Shown here: in pieces, positions 24,356 through 31,293 of the stretch
Numbering within the stretch: the stretch's first letter is position 1
How the letters are laid out: each line of letters begins with the position of its first letter
Assembly: GCF_002483305.1 (NCBI RefSeq)
Contig: NZ_DLHQ01000063.1
Coordinates: forward strand, 1 to 45,595
Length of the DNA: 45,595 bases
Source: Brevundimonas sp. UBA7664
GTDB lineage: Bacteria; Pseudomonadota; Alphaproteobacteria; Caulobacterales; Caulobacteraceae
Direction: 5' to 3'
Translations under genes and position numbers: made by a program
The notes under the pieces: model-generated
The model's database searches: none
What the model was told of the DNA's origin: nothing
The model's input: the letters and a program-made list of their open reading frames with translations, nothing else

Positions 24356-25567
24356 CTACTTCATCGCCGCGGTCAGGTTCTCGGCGACCTTGTCGAGGAA
24401 GCCCTCGGTGGTCAGCCAGCCCTGCTGGTCGCCGACCAGCAACGCCAGATCCTTGGTCATGAAGCCGGCCTCGACCGTCTCGACCACAACCCGCTCCAGG
24501 GTCTCGGCGAATTTCGCCAGCTCGGCGTTGTCGTCCAGCTTGGCGCGGTGCGAGAAGCCGCGCGTCCAGGCGTAGATCGAGGCGATGGAGTTGGTCGAGG
24601 TCGCCTCGCCCTTCTGGTGCTGGCGGAAGTGGCGGGTGACGGTGCCGTGGGCGGCTTCCGATTCCAGCACCTTGCCGTCCGGGGTCATCAGCACCGAAGT
24701 CATCAGGCCCAGCGAGCCGAAGCCCTGCGCCACCACATCGGACTGCACGTCGCCGTCGTAGTTCTTGCACGCCCAGACGAAGCCGCCCGACCATTTGATG
24801 GCCGCGGCCACCATGTCGTCGATCAGACGGTGCTCGTAGGTCAGGCCCGCCGCCTTGAATTTGTCGGCGAACTCCTTGTCGAAGACGTCCTGGAAGATGT
24901 CCTTGAAGCGGCCGTCATAGGCTTTCAGGATGGTGTTCTTGGTCGACAGATAGACCGGGAAATTGCGGCCCAGACCGAAGGCGAAGCTGGCGCGGGCGAA
25001 CTCGGTGATCGAGTCGTCGAGGTTGTACATGCCCATGGCCACGCCGGCCGACGGGAACTGGAACACCTCGTGCTCGATGACCTTCCCGTCGTCGCCGGTG
25101 AAGGTCATCATCAGCTTGCCGGGGCCGGGGACGAGGAAGTCGGTGGCCTTGTACTGGTCGCCGAAGGCGTGACGGCCGACCACGATCGGCTGGGTCCAGC
25201 CGGGCACCAGCCGCGGCACGTTCGAGCAGATGATCGGCTCGCGGAAGACCACGCCGCCGAGGATGTTGCGGATCGTGCCGTTCGGCGACTTCCACATCTT
25301 CTTCAGGCCGAACTCCTTCACCCGCGCTTCATCGGGGGTGATGGTGGCGCATTTCACGCCGACGCCATGCTTCTGGATCGCGTGCGCCGCGTCGATCGTC
25401 ACCTGATCGTCGGTGGCGTCGCGGTGCTCCATCGACAGGTCGTAGTAGTCGAGCTCGACGTCCAGGAAGGGGAAGACCAGCTTGTCCTTGATCATCTGCC
25501 AGATGATGCGGGTCATCTCGTCGCCGTCGATGTCCACGATGGGATTGGCGACCTTGATCCTGGTCAT
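24356..25567 (-). CDS. icd: NADP-dependent isocitrate dehydrogenase, eukaryote-like homodimeric type
   Basis: 403 residues from the ATG at 25567 (MTRIKVANPIVDIDGDEMTR). It oxidatively decarboxylates isocitrate to 2-oxoglutarate in the TCA cycle, producing NADPH. Landmarks of this subfamily are NPIVDIDGDEMTRIIWQMIK, KSPNGTIRNILGGVVFREPI (substrate-binding Ser/Asn/Arg), FQFPSAGVAMGMYNLDDSI, and AHGTVTRHFRQHQKGEATST near the cofactor pocket, whose His/Arg content fits NADP. About 400 residues is the usual length for this type, longer than nothing expected and unlike the 740-residue monomeric IDH. A frame extension to 25702 runs into non-coding sequence. A terminator hairpin follows. Confidence 0.96.
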   Translation of the reverse strand: MTRIKVANPIVDIDGDEMTRIIWQMIKDKLVFPFLDVELDYYDLSMEHRDATDDQVTIDAAHAIQKHGVGVKCATITPDEARVKEFGLKKMWKSPNGTIRNILGGVVFREPIICSNVPRLVPGWTQPIVVGRHAFGDQYKATDFLVPGPGKLMMTFTGDDGKVIEHEVFQFPSAGVAMGMYNLDDSITEFARASFAFGLGRNFPVYLSTKNTILKAYDGRFKDIFQDVFDKEFADKFKAAGLTYEHRLIDDMVAAAIKWSGGFVWACKNYDGDVQSDVVAQGFGSLGLMTSVLMTPDGKVLESEAAHGTVTRHFRQHQKGEATSTNSIASIYAWTRGFSHRAKLDDNAELAKFAETLERVVVETVEAGFMTKDLALLVGDQQGWLTTEGFLDKVAENLTAAMK

Positions 25568-25751
25568 GCGGGTTCGCGCCTCTGAATGGGAATGGGAGTG
25601 AGGCGGGCGGTATAGCGGCGGCGGGGCGCGGGCGCAAAGGGCGGCGGGCCACGGGTTAACCCTGCCCCGAAAAAGTCTCCCACGGTCAAGGTGAACCGCC
25701 ACGACGCGGGGCGGTTCTGGCAGCCGGAAGTATGCGTTGGGGGTCCCTGTC

Positions 25752-25889
25752 TTGGATATCGAAACGAGAACGCTGGTGCAGCGCTGGATCGTCGCGTTTT
25801 GCGAGCCACCCGTTCTGATTGATGCGGACCTGATGCGGCAGGTGCTCGATGAGGTCGAAGGGCGGCCCGACGACGGTCAGGCGCGGTAG
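25752..25889 (+). CDS. Possible small protein (45 aa) upstream of the DUF1176 gene
   Basis: In the 390-bp gap between icd and the DUF1176 lipoprotein gene, a frame from TTG at 25752 (or TTG at 25737) to TAG at 25889 encodes DIETRTLVQRWIVAFCEPPV and continues to VLDEVEGRPDDGQAR. The composition is protein-like, with one amphipathic N-terminal and one C-terminal helix, but there is no ATG start or convincing Shine-Dalgarno. The rest of the gap holds only a GGGTTAACCC palindrome at 25653-25662. Treat as tentative. Confidence 0.3.
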   Translation: MDIETRTLVQRWIVAFCEPPVLIDADLMRQVLDEVEGRPDDGQAR

Positions 25890-25957
25890 CGACAGGCCGG
25901 CCGCCGTGGTTATTGTAGCCGCGGTCAGACACGGCGAGGCTGCCGGGGGCGACGCAC

Positions 25958-27064
25958 ATGAGACGGACAGGACTACTGGCGATGGCGGGCCTTCTGGCCG
26001 CCTGCGGCGGCGAAGCGCCGGCGGACCCGGGGGCCGCACCGGCGGCGGCGCCCGCACAGTCCGTCCCGGCGGCGTCCGGACCATCGGCAGGACCGGCCTC
26101 GAGCCTGCCGTCCGAAAGCCGCGCCTTCCGCGACTGGCGGGCGGTCTGCGACAATACAAACGAGTGCGTGACCTTTGGACCGGCCTCGGACGGGACGGGC
26201 TGGATCCGGGTCGCGGCGTCTCCCGGGCCCGGGGGGCGGCTGACCGTCGCCCTGGGCGTGTGGGGCGACACCAGCGCGTCTCCGAACGCCGTGACCTTCA
26301 ACATTGACGGACGCAGTTGGGTCGCCCGCCCCGAACAGGGGTCCGACGACTTCAGGGTCGCCGCGCGCGACGTCCCGGCCGTGATCGCCGCGCTCGGCGC
26401 CGGCTCGACCATGACGGTCGGAACCGCGGAGCCAACCGCCATCTCGCTGTCCGGCGCTGCGGCCGCCCTGTTGTGGATCGACGAGCGTCAGGGCCGACTG
26501 GGAACCCCGGCGGCGCTCGTACGGCGAGGCTCGCGTCCCGCGTCCGCCATTCCCGCCCCGCCCCTGGCGCCGGTGGTGACGCCGGCTCCGGCGGTCTCGC
26601 AAGCGGGCTTCGGCGAGTCCGGCCAGACCTTGCCCGCCGCGCTGGAGGCGCTGCCCGCCGTCAGGGCCTGCCGCGAGGAGACCGGTCACAGCGACTGGAT
26701 CCAGAAGGAGGTCATGTCCGCGCGGCTGGACGCCTCGACCGAACTCTGGGCCGTCCCCTGTTTCGCGGGCGCCTACAATATCGGCCACGACTGGTATCTG
26801 ACGGGACCCAGCGGGCGGAACCCGCGCCCCTTGCGGCTGGCCTCGGCTGACGGGGAGGTCTCGACCGGCACGATCAACGGCGGCTATGCGGCCGACGCCC
26901 GCACCCTGGTCGCCTTCGCCAAGGGCCGGGGACCGGGCGACTGCGGCCTGGCCCAGACATGGACCTGGACCGGGCGCGACTTCGTCCTGACCGCCGAGTC
27001 GGAGATGACCGAGTGCTGGGGCGTCCCGCCCGACCAGTGGCCGACGACCTGGAGGACCCGTTGA
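25958..27064 (+). CDS. DUF1176 family lipoprotein
   Basis: 368 residues. MRRTGLLAMAGLLAACGG is a lipoprotein signal with the lipobox LLAAC. A low-complexity Ala/Pro linker follows (to about residue 52), then a folded domain starting RAFRDWRAVCDNTNECVTFG, with the paired cysteines typical of DUF1176, and later CREETGHSDWIQKE, AVPCFAGAYN and DCGLAQTWTWTGRDFVLTAE. It should be anchored on the periplasmic side of an envelope membrane; function unknown. Its TGA stop overlaps the TTG start of the flavoprotein gene (TTGA), so the two are probably translationally coupled. Confidence 0.83.
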   Translation: MRRTGLLAMAGLLAACGGEAPADPGAAPAAAPAQSVPAASGPSAGPASSLPSESRAFRDWRAVCDNTNECVTFGPASDGTGWIRVAASPGPGGRLTVALGVWGDTSASPNAVTFNIDGRSWVARPEQGSDDFRVAARDVPAVIAALGAGSTMTVGTAEPTAISLSGAAAALLWIDERQGRLGTPAALVRRGSRPASAIPAPPLAPVVTPAPAVSQAGFGESGQTLPAALEALPAVRACREETGHSDWIQKEVMSARLDASTELWAVPCFAGAYNIGHDWYLTGPSGRNPRPLRLASADGEVSTGTINGGYAADARTLVAFAKGRGPGDCGLAQTWTWTGRDFVLTAESEMTECWGVPPDQWPTTWRTR

Positions 27065-27972
27065 CCGGGCGCGACCCCGAAATCCTGATCGTCGGCGCCG
27101 GCCCGGCGGGCCTGACGGCGGCGACCTATCTGGCGCGGTTCCGGCGGCGGGTCCTGGTCGCTGACGGCGGCGCCCCGCGCGCCTGCTGGATTCCGGTCAG
27201 CCACAATATGCCCGGCTTTCCCCAGGGCATCACCGGCGACGCCATCCTCAAGCGCATGACCGACCAGGCTGTCGAATACGGCGCGGTCGTCGAGGCCGGA
27301 CAGGTGGAGGCGCTGAAGCGCGACGGTGATGGTTTCGTGGCCAAACTGAACGGCCGCGAGGTGCGCGTGCGGGCGGTTCTGATGGCCACGGGGGTGATCG
27401 ACCACCACCCCGACCTGCCCGGCGTCGAGCGGGCCATCGAGCGGTCGCTGGTTCGCATCTGCCCGATCTGCGACGGCTATGAGGCGATCGACAAGGCGGT
27501 GGCGGTGATCGGCCATGACGGCAAGGGCGTGCGCGAGGCCGCGTTTCTGCGCACCTATTCCGACCGGGTCACCCTGATCCATATCGGCCCGGCCGATGCG
27601 CTGGACGAAATGGCCGAGCTGACGCGGCTGGGGATCGAGCTGATCCGCGCGCCGATCGACAATGTCCGGCTGGACGGCGACCGGGTCACGGCGCTGAGCT
27701 GGGGCGGAGCCTTCCGCACCTTCGACCTGGTCTATTCAGCGTTGGGAACGTCGCCCAACGCGGGCCTGGCCGATGGCCTGGGCGCGCGGACCGGCGACGA
27801 CGGCCGGCTGTTCGTCGATCCGCACCAGCAGACCAGCATCGCCGGCCTGTATGCCGCCGGCGATGTGGTGCGGGGGCTGAACCAGATCGCCGTCGCCTCG
27901 GCCGAGGCGGCCGTGGCGGCGACGGCGATCCACAACAGCCTCAGGGAGGCGGACGGCTGGACCGTGGCCTGA
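27061..27972 (+). CDS. Thioredoxin reductase-like NAD(P)/FAD-dependent oxidoreductase
   Basis: 303 residues. The FAD-binding fold begins at once (EILIVGAGPAGLTAATYLAR, GxGxxG at 12-17). CPICDGYE at 134-141 gives a redox CxxC in the thioredoxin-reductase position, and YAAGDVVRGLNQIAVASAEA is the C-terminal FAD motif. The second dinucleotide motif reads VIGHDGKGVREAA, degenerate compared with classical TrxB GGGNSA, so electron donor and partner may differ. I chose TTG at 27061 because GGAGGA (27051-27056) precedes it and it overlaps the upstream stop; the longer in-frame alternative would lie inside the DUF1176 gene. Unlikely to be the housekeeping thioredoxin reductase. Confidence 0.87.
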   Translation: MTGRDPEILIVGAGPAGLTAATYLARFRRRVLVADGGAPRACWIPVSHNMPGFPQGITGDAILKRMTDQAVEYGAVVEAGQVEALKRDGDGFVAKLNGREVRVRAVLMATGVIDHHPDLPGVERAIERSLVRICPICDGYEAIDKAVAVIGHDGKGVREAAFLRTYSDRVTLIHIGPADALDEMAELTRLGIELIRAPIDNVRLDGDRVTALSWGGAFRTFDLVYSALGTSPNAGLADGLGARTGDDGRLFVDPHQQTSIAGLYAAGDVVRGLNQIAVASAEAAVAATAIHNSLREADGWTVA

Positions 27973-27989
27973 CCCCGCCCGGCGAGGCC

Positions 27990-28121
27990 TCAGCGCGTTG
28001 AGGGCCGGGCGGCAGGGGGCGGCGTGCGGAGACGCTGGCGGGTGCGGCTCCGGCGCCAATCGTCCAGGACCGAAACCCAGCCCCATGCGGGTTCCTTATG
28101 CGTACGGTGCATTTCTTCCAT
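27990..28121 (-). CDS. Small basic protein (43 aa), second of a tandem pair
   Basis: The ATG at 28121 is preceded on the minus strand by AGAGGAGGCCTCG, a strong Shine-Dalgarno. The product begins MEEMHRTHKEPAWGWVSVLD, then is arginine-rich (DWRRSRTRQRLR), with a proline-rich end. The MEE-H-xx-HK opening resembles MEDAHGAHKAHT in the neighbouring small gene, suggesting the two are related. The stop lies in a GC-rich hairpin (CCGCCCGGC 27975-27983 / GCCGGGCGG 28004-28012) between it and the convergent flavoprotein gene. No known family is recognised. It is most likely transcribed with the 52-aa gene 61 bp upstream. Confidence 0.5.
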   Translation of the reverse strand: MEEMHRTHKEPAWGWVSVLDDWRRSRTRQRLRTPPPAARPSTR

Positions 28122-28182
28122 CGAGGCCTCCTCTGGCCGTTCGTTGATGACAAGGGCCGGACGGGTCCGGCCGGGGCGGGGG

Positions 28183-28341
28183 TCAGGCCGACCAGCCGCC
28201 GGGTGAACGTCCGCTCCAGGGGGTCACGACGTAGCCGCGCGAACCCTCGGCGGACGCTCGCCTGATCCGGGACGCCGCGCCGATCAGGGCGTCGAGCCAA
28301 CCTGATGTGTGCGCCTTGTGAGCGCCATGTGCATCTTCCAT
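28183..28341 (-). CDS. Small protein (52 aa), first of a tandem pair, divergent from a LysR-type gene
   Basis: The ATG at 28341 follows AAAGGAGGTCGTG on the minus strand, close to a perfect Shine-Dalgarno. The product is MEDAHGAHKAHTSGWLDALI followed by an amphipathic basic helix (GAASRIRRASAEGSRGY) and VVTPWSGRSPGGWSA. The frame is open upstream, but that part lies antisense to the LysR gene. The histidine-rich opening is shared with the next small gene. No membrane segment, signal peptide or known family is seen. Position and orientation fit a target of the divergent regulator, which is inference. Confidence 0.55.
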   Translation of the reverse strand: MEDAHGAHKAHTSGWLDALIGAASRIRRASAEGSRGYVVTPWSGRSPGGWSA

Positions 28342-28383
28342 CACGACCTCCTTTGTTGTCGTTTCGATGGTGCATATTTGGGC

Positions 28384-28406
28384 TTGACGAACTCGGTTCA
28401 CAAACC
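28384..28406. promoter_or_regulatory. Candidate LysR-type control site between the small-gene pair and its divergent regulator
   Basis: The 96-bp divergent gap contains TTGACG (28384-28389, a -35-like element for the plus strand) and a perfect GGTT-CACA-AACC dyad (28395-28406). LysR-type proteins bind dyads of the T-N11-A kind in such gaps, usually autorepressing and activating the divergent gene. No clear -10 element is visible on the plus strand. Low confidence. Confidence 0.3.
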
Positions 28407-28437
28407 AGATGATCCGATCGAACCACAAGGGCAGCTT

Positions 28438-29364
28438 ATGGCCGATCCCCTCGCTGGCATCCCCCTCGCCTCCATCCGGGTGTTCGAGGCCGCCGCCCGT
28501 CTGAAGAGCTTCACCCGCGCCGCCGAGGAGCTGGGCATGACCCAGGCCGCGGTCAGCTGGCAGATCAAGGCGCTGGAGGGCCGGCTGGGCCAGAGCCTGT
28601 TCCGCCGCCTGCCGCGCGAGGTCCAGCCGACCGAAGGCGGCGAACGCCTGTCCAGCGCCGCGACCGAGGCCATGACCCTGCTGCGGCGCGCGGTCAGCGA
28701 CCTGACCGAGGCTGACGAGCACGTCCTGTCGATCACCACCCTGGCCTCTCTGGCGTCGCAGTGGCTGGCCCCCCGGCTCGGCGCCTTCCAGGTGGCCAAT
28801 CCCGGCCTGGCGGTGCGGCTGGACACCAATCCGGTGCTTCTCGACCTGTCGCGCGAGGGGTTCGACGTCGGCATTCGCTCCGGCCACGGCGACTGGCCGG
28901 GCATGGAGAGTCAGTCGCTGATGCCCAGCGTCTTCACGCCGGTGTGCAGCCCCGCCATGGCCGAGCGGCTGAAACTGGTCGAGCCCGCCGACCTGCTCGA
29001 CGCCCCGCGCATCGGCATGGAGAAAGAATGGGCCGCCTGGTTTGCCGTCGCCGGCGTCATCGGCGGCGCCCAGCCCATGATCCGCCTCACCGCCGACTAT
29101 CAGGTGCTGGAGGTCGCGGCGGCCCTGGGTGATCAGGGCGTCGCCCTGGCCTCGCCGATCCTGTTCGCCCGCGAGCTTCGAAACGGCCTTCTGGTGCGGC
29201 CCTTCATGCAGTGCGTGTCGTTCCACACCGGCTACTATCTGGTCTGGCCCGAGGGTCGCCGGCGATCACCCAAGATCGCCCGCTTTCGCGACTGGATGAT
29301 CGCCCAGGCCGACGCCGATCCGACGGTGGTCGAGGCCAGGGCGACGGTCGCCGCCTCGGCCTGA
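28438..29364 (+). CDS. LysR-type transcriptional regulator (GcvA-like)
   Basis: 308 residues from the ATG at 28438. The N-terminal winged helix-turn-helix is typical: LASIRVFEAAARLKSFTRAA, EELGMTQAAVSWQIKALEGR and LGQSLFRRLPREVQPTEGGE. The effector domain follows, with ISLAS-like SITTLASLASQWLAPRLGAF and GFDVGIRSGHGDWPGMESQS. The SLASQWLAPRL and DVGIRSGxGDWPG segments are the form seen in GcvA-like members. The inducer cannot be inferred. It is divergent from two tiny genes and convergent with the M61 peptidase gene, 12 bp from its stop. An open frame upstream to 28309 would overlap the small gene and is not used. Confidence 0.9.
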   Translation: MADPLAGIPLASIRVFEAAARLKSFTRAAEELGMTQAAVSWQIKALEGRLGQSLFRRLPREVQPTEGGERLSSAATEAMTLLRRAVSDLTEADEHVLSITTLASLASQWLAPRLGAFQVANPGLAVRLDTNPVLLDLSREGFDVGIRSGHGDWPGMESQSLMPSVFTPVCSPAMAERLKLVEPADLLDAPRIGMEKEWAAWFAVAGVIGGAQPMIRLTADYQVLEVAAALGDQGVALASPILFARELRNGLLVRPFMQCVSFHTGYYLVWPEGRRRSPKIARFRDWMIAQADADPTVVEARATVAASA

Positions 29365-29376
29365 CCCGGGCGGCGG

Positions 29377-31218
29377 TCAGGTCGCCGCGCCGAGCCAGGC
29401 TTCGCGGAAGGCGAGCTGTTCCGGCGAGACGGCGCCTCCGGCCGCTTCCGAGCGGACCAGTTCGATTTCCGGATCACTGGCGAACCGCAGGGTAGCGGTG
29501 CGTTCCTCACCGCGTTGACGGAAGCGCAGCTGCGCCTCATCGCCGGCCTTGGCGCCTGCCAGAACGCGGTCCCAGTCCGCCTGGCTGTCGATGTCGACGC
29601 CGCCGACGCTGACGATTTCATCTCCGCGATCCAGGCCCGCGGCATAGAGCGGCGTTCCGGGCGCGGGGGACGCGCTGATCGTGGCGGTCGTGCCGGCGAT
29701 CTGAAGACGTGACACACCGGCGAAGGCCGCGGCCGCATCCTTCTGCCGCACGATAACGCCCGCGCGTGCGAGCAGGGGTGCGAAATCGGGTAGTTCGCTG
29801 CGGTTGACCGTGGCGGCGAAGAAGTCGTCGGCGAACCGGGCATCGCCCGTCACCGCCGCCAGCCCGGTACGCAGGTCGTCCGGCGTATAGGGTCGCTCGC
29901 CCAGACCGTGGGTCCGCCACATGTGCCGCATATAGTCATCCAGCGTGACCCCGTCGAACCGCTCGCGCAGCGTCAGGTCCAACGCCAGGGCGATGACCGC
30001 GCCATAGGGATAGTAGGAGGCGAAGATGTTGGGGTTGGTCGGGTCAATCGAGGTCGCCGCGTCCACGAACGGCGCACGCAGACTCATCTCCTGCGGCGAG
30101 CCGTATCGCCGCGCCGACGCGTTCTGGATGAAGTCGAGCTGACCCCCCATCTCGGCGAGGAAATCGTCCACCGAAGACACGCCGGCGCGCCGGACGGCCA
30201 AGGGTCCATAGTAGCTGGTGAACCCTTCGGCGAACCACAGGGACGGCGTGGGATTGGCGCGGGTGAAGTCGAACGGCTCAAGTTCGGCGGGCCTCAGCCG
30301 CTCCACATTCCATGAGTGGAAGAACTCGTGGCTCAGAGTGCCGATCTGGCCGAATTCGGCGTCGCTCAGCGAGCGCGTGCTGCTGATCACGGTCGAGTTG
30401 CGGTGCTCCATCCCGTCGCCGCTGACCCAGGGCAGGTAGTCGGCGAGGAAGGTGTAGCTCCCGAAGTCATAGTCCGGCACGTCGCCGAAGATGGCGATCT
30501 GTTGCGCCACGACCCGCTTCGCCATGTCGGCGAACCGGTCGGCGTCCGCCTCCGTGCCGCTGTGGTGGAGGGCGAGGCGGATGGTGCGGGCCACGCCGGC
30601 GTCATCGACCTGCCACTCGCGCACCATCTGGTCGCTGAGCTCGGCGGGACTGTCCATCAGGTACTGAAGGTCCGGCGCGGTGAAAACGTGTGGATCGGAC
30701 GTCGGCGCCAGCTGGGTGGCGACCCGCCATTGCGGATCATGGGGCCGGAAGCGGACCGTCACCGGCCGGTCGTCGTAGCCCCGCGCCCACATCAGGGTGG
30801 CGGGCATGTTCAGATGGGCGTGGGTCGTGTCGATCTGGGAATAGGTGCCGTCGGCGCGGTCCCCGTAGAGCGTGTAGGTCAGGCTGACGACGCCGTCGTG
30901 TCCGCTGACCGTCCAGCCATAGGGATCCGACCGGTCGATCGTCAGCGGGCGACCGGCGCCGTCCACGGCCGAGACGGAATAGACGTTCTTGGCGAACTCA
31001 TGGACGGCGTACCGACCGGGCGAGGACCGGGACATCTCGAAGCGAACCGGCTCGCGTCCCAGCGCGCCGTAGGTGACGGTGACCCGCGCCTCATGGTGGA
31101 CGGCGTTGTCGAAGCTCAGCTCGTAACGGACTGTGCGGTCCTCCACCTGCTGCGCCAGGACCGGGCTGCTGGCCACAAGGAGAGCGGCCGCGCAAAGCCC
31201 CAGAACCGTCCGTCTCAT
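29377..31218 (-). CDS. M61 family glycyl-aminopeptidase-like metallopeptidase with PDZ domain
   Basis: 613 residues from the ATG at 31218, chosen for GAGGAG just upstream and because it opens a signal peptide (MRRTVLGLCAAALLVASSPV, cleavage after VLAQ). An N-terminal beta-rich domain (to about residue 190) is followed by a thermolysin-like zinc domain with HEFFH at 296-300 and the third ligand Glu330 in WFAEGFTSYY. GDGMEHRNST just before the active site is characteristic of M61. A PDZ-like domain covers roughly residues 495-590 (GTPLYAAGLDRGDEIVSVGG). M61 enzymes release N-terminal glycine or alanine from peptides. It should act in the periplasm. cckA lies 75 bp upstream on the same strand. 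Confidence 0.9.
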   Translation of the reverse strand: MRRTVLGLCAAALLVASSPVLAQQVEDRTVRYELSFDNAVHHEARVTVTYGALGREPVRFEMSRSSPGRYAVHEFAKNVYSVSAVDGAGRPLTIDRSDPYGWTVSGHDGVVSLTYTLYGDRADGTYSQIDTTHAHLNMPATLMWARGYDDRPVTVRFRPHDPQWRVATQLAPTSDPHVFTAPDLQYLMDSPAELSDQMVREWQVDDAGVARTIRLALHHSGTEADADRFADMAKRVVAQQIAIFGDVPDYDFGSYTFLADYLPWVSGDGMEHRNSTVISSTRSLSDAEFGQIGTLSHEFFHSWNVERLRPAELEPFDFTRANPTPSLWFAEGFTSYYGPLAVRRAGVSSVDDFLAEMGGQLDFIQNASARRYGSPQEMSLRAPFVDAATSIDPTNPNIFASYYPYGAVIALALDLTLRERFDGVTLDDYMRHMWRTHGLGERPYTPDDLRTGLAAVTGDARFADDFFAATVNRSELPDFAPLLARAGVIVRQKDAAAAFAGVSRLQIAGTTATISASPAPGTPLYAAGLDRGDEIVSVGGVDIDSQADWDRVLAGAKAGDEAQLRFRQRGEERTATLRFASDPEIELVRSEAAGGAVSPEQLAFREAWLGAAT

Positions 31219-31293
31219 ACCGCACTCCTCGTCCATGCCGATTTCGGCGCGGACGGTTGCGCGCGTCGGGGGCCTTGGCAAGTTACGGATGAT

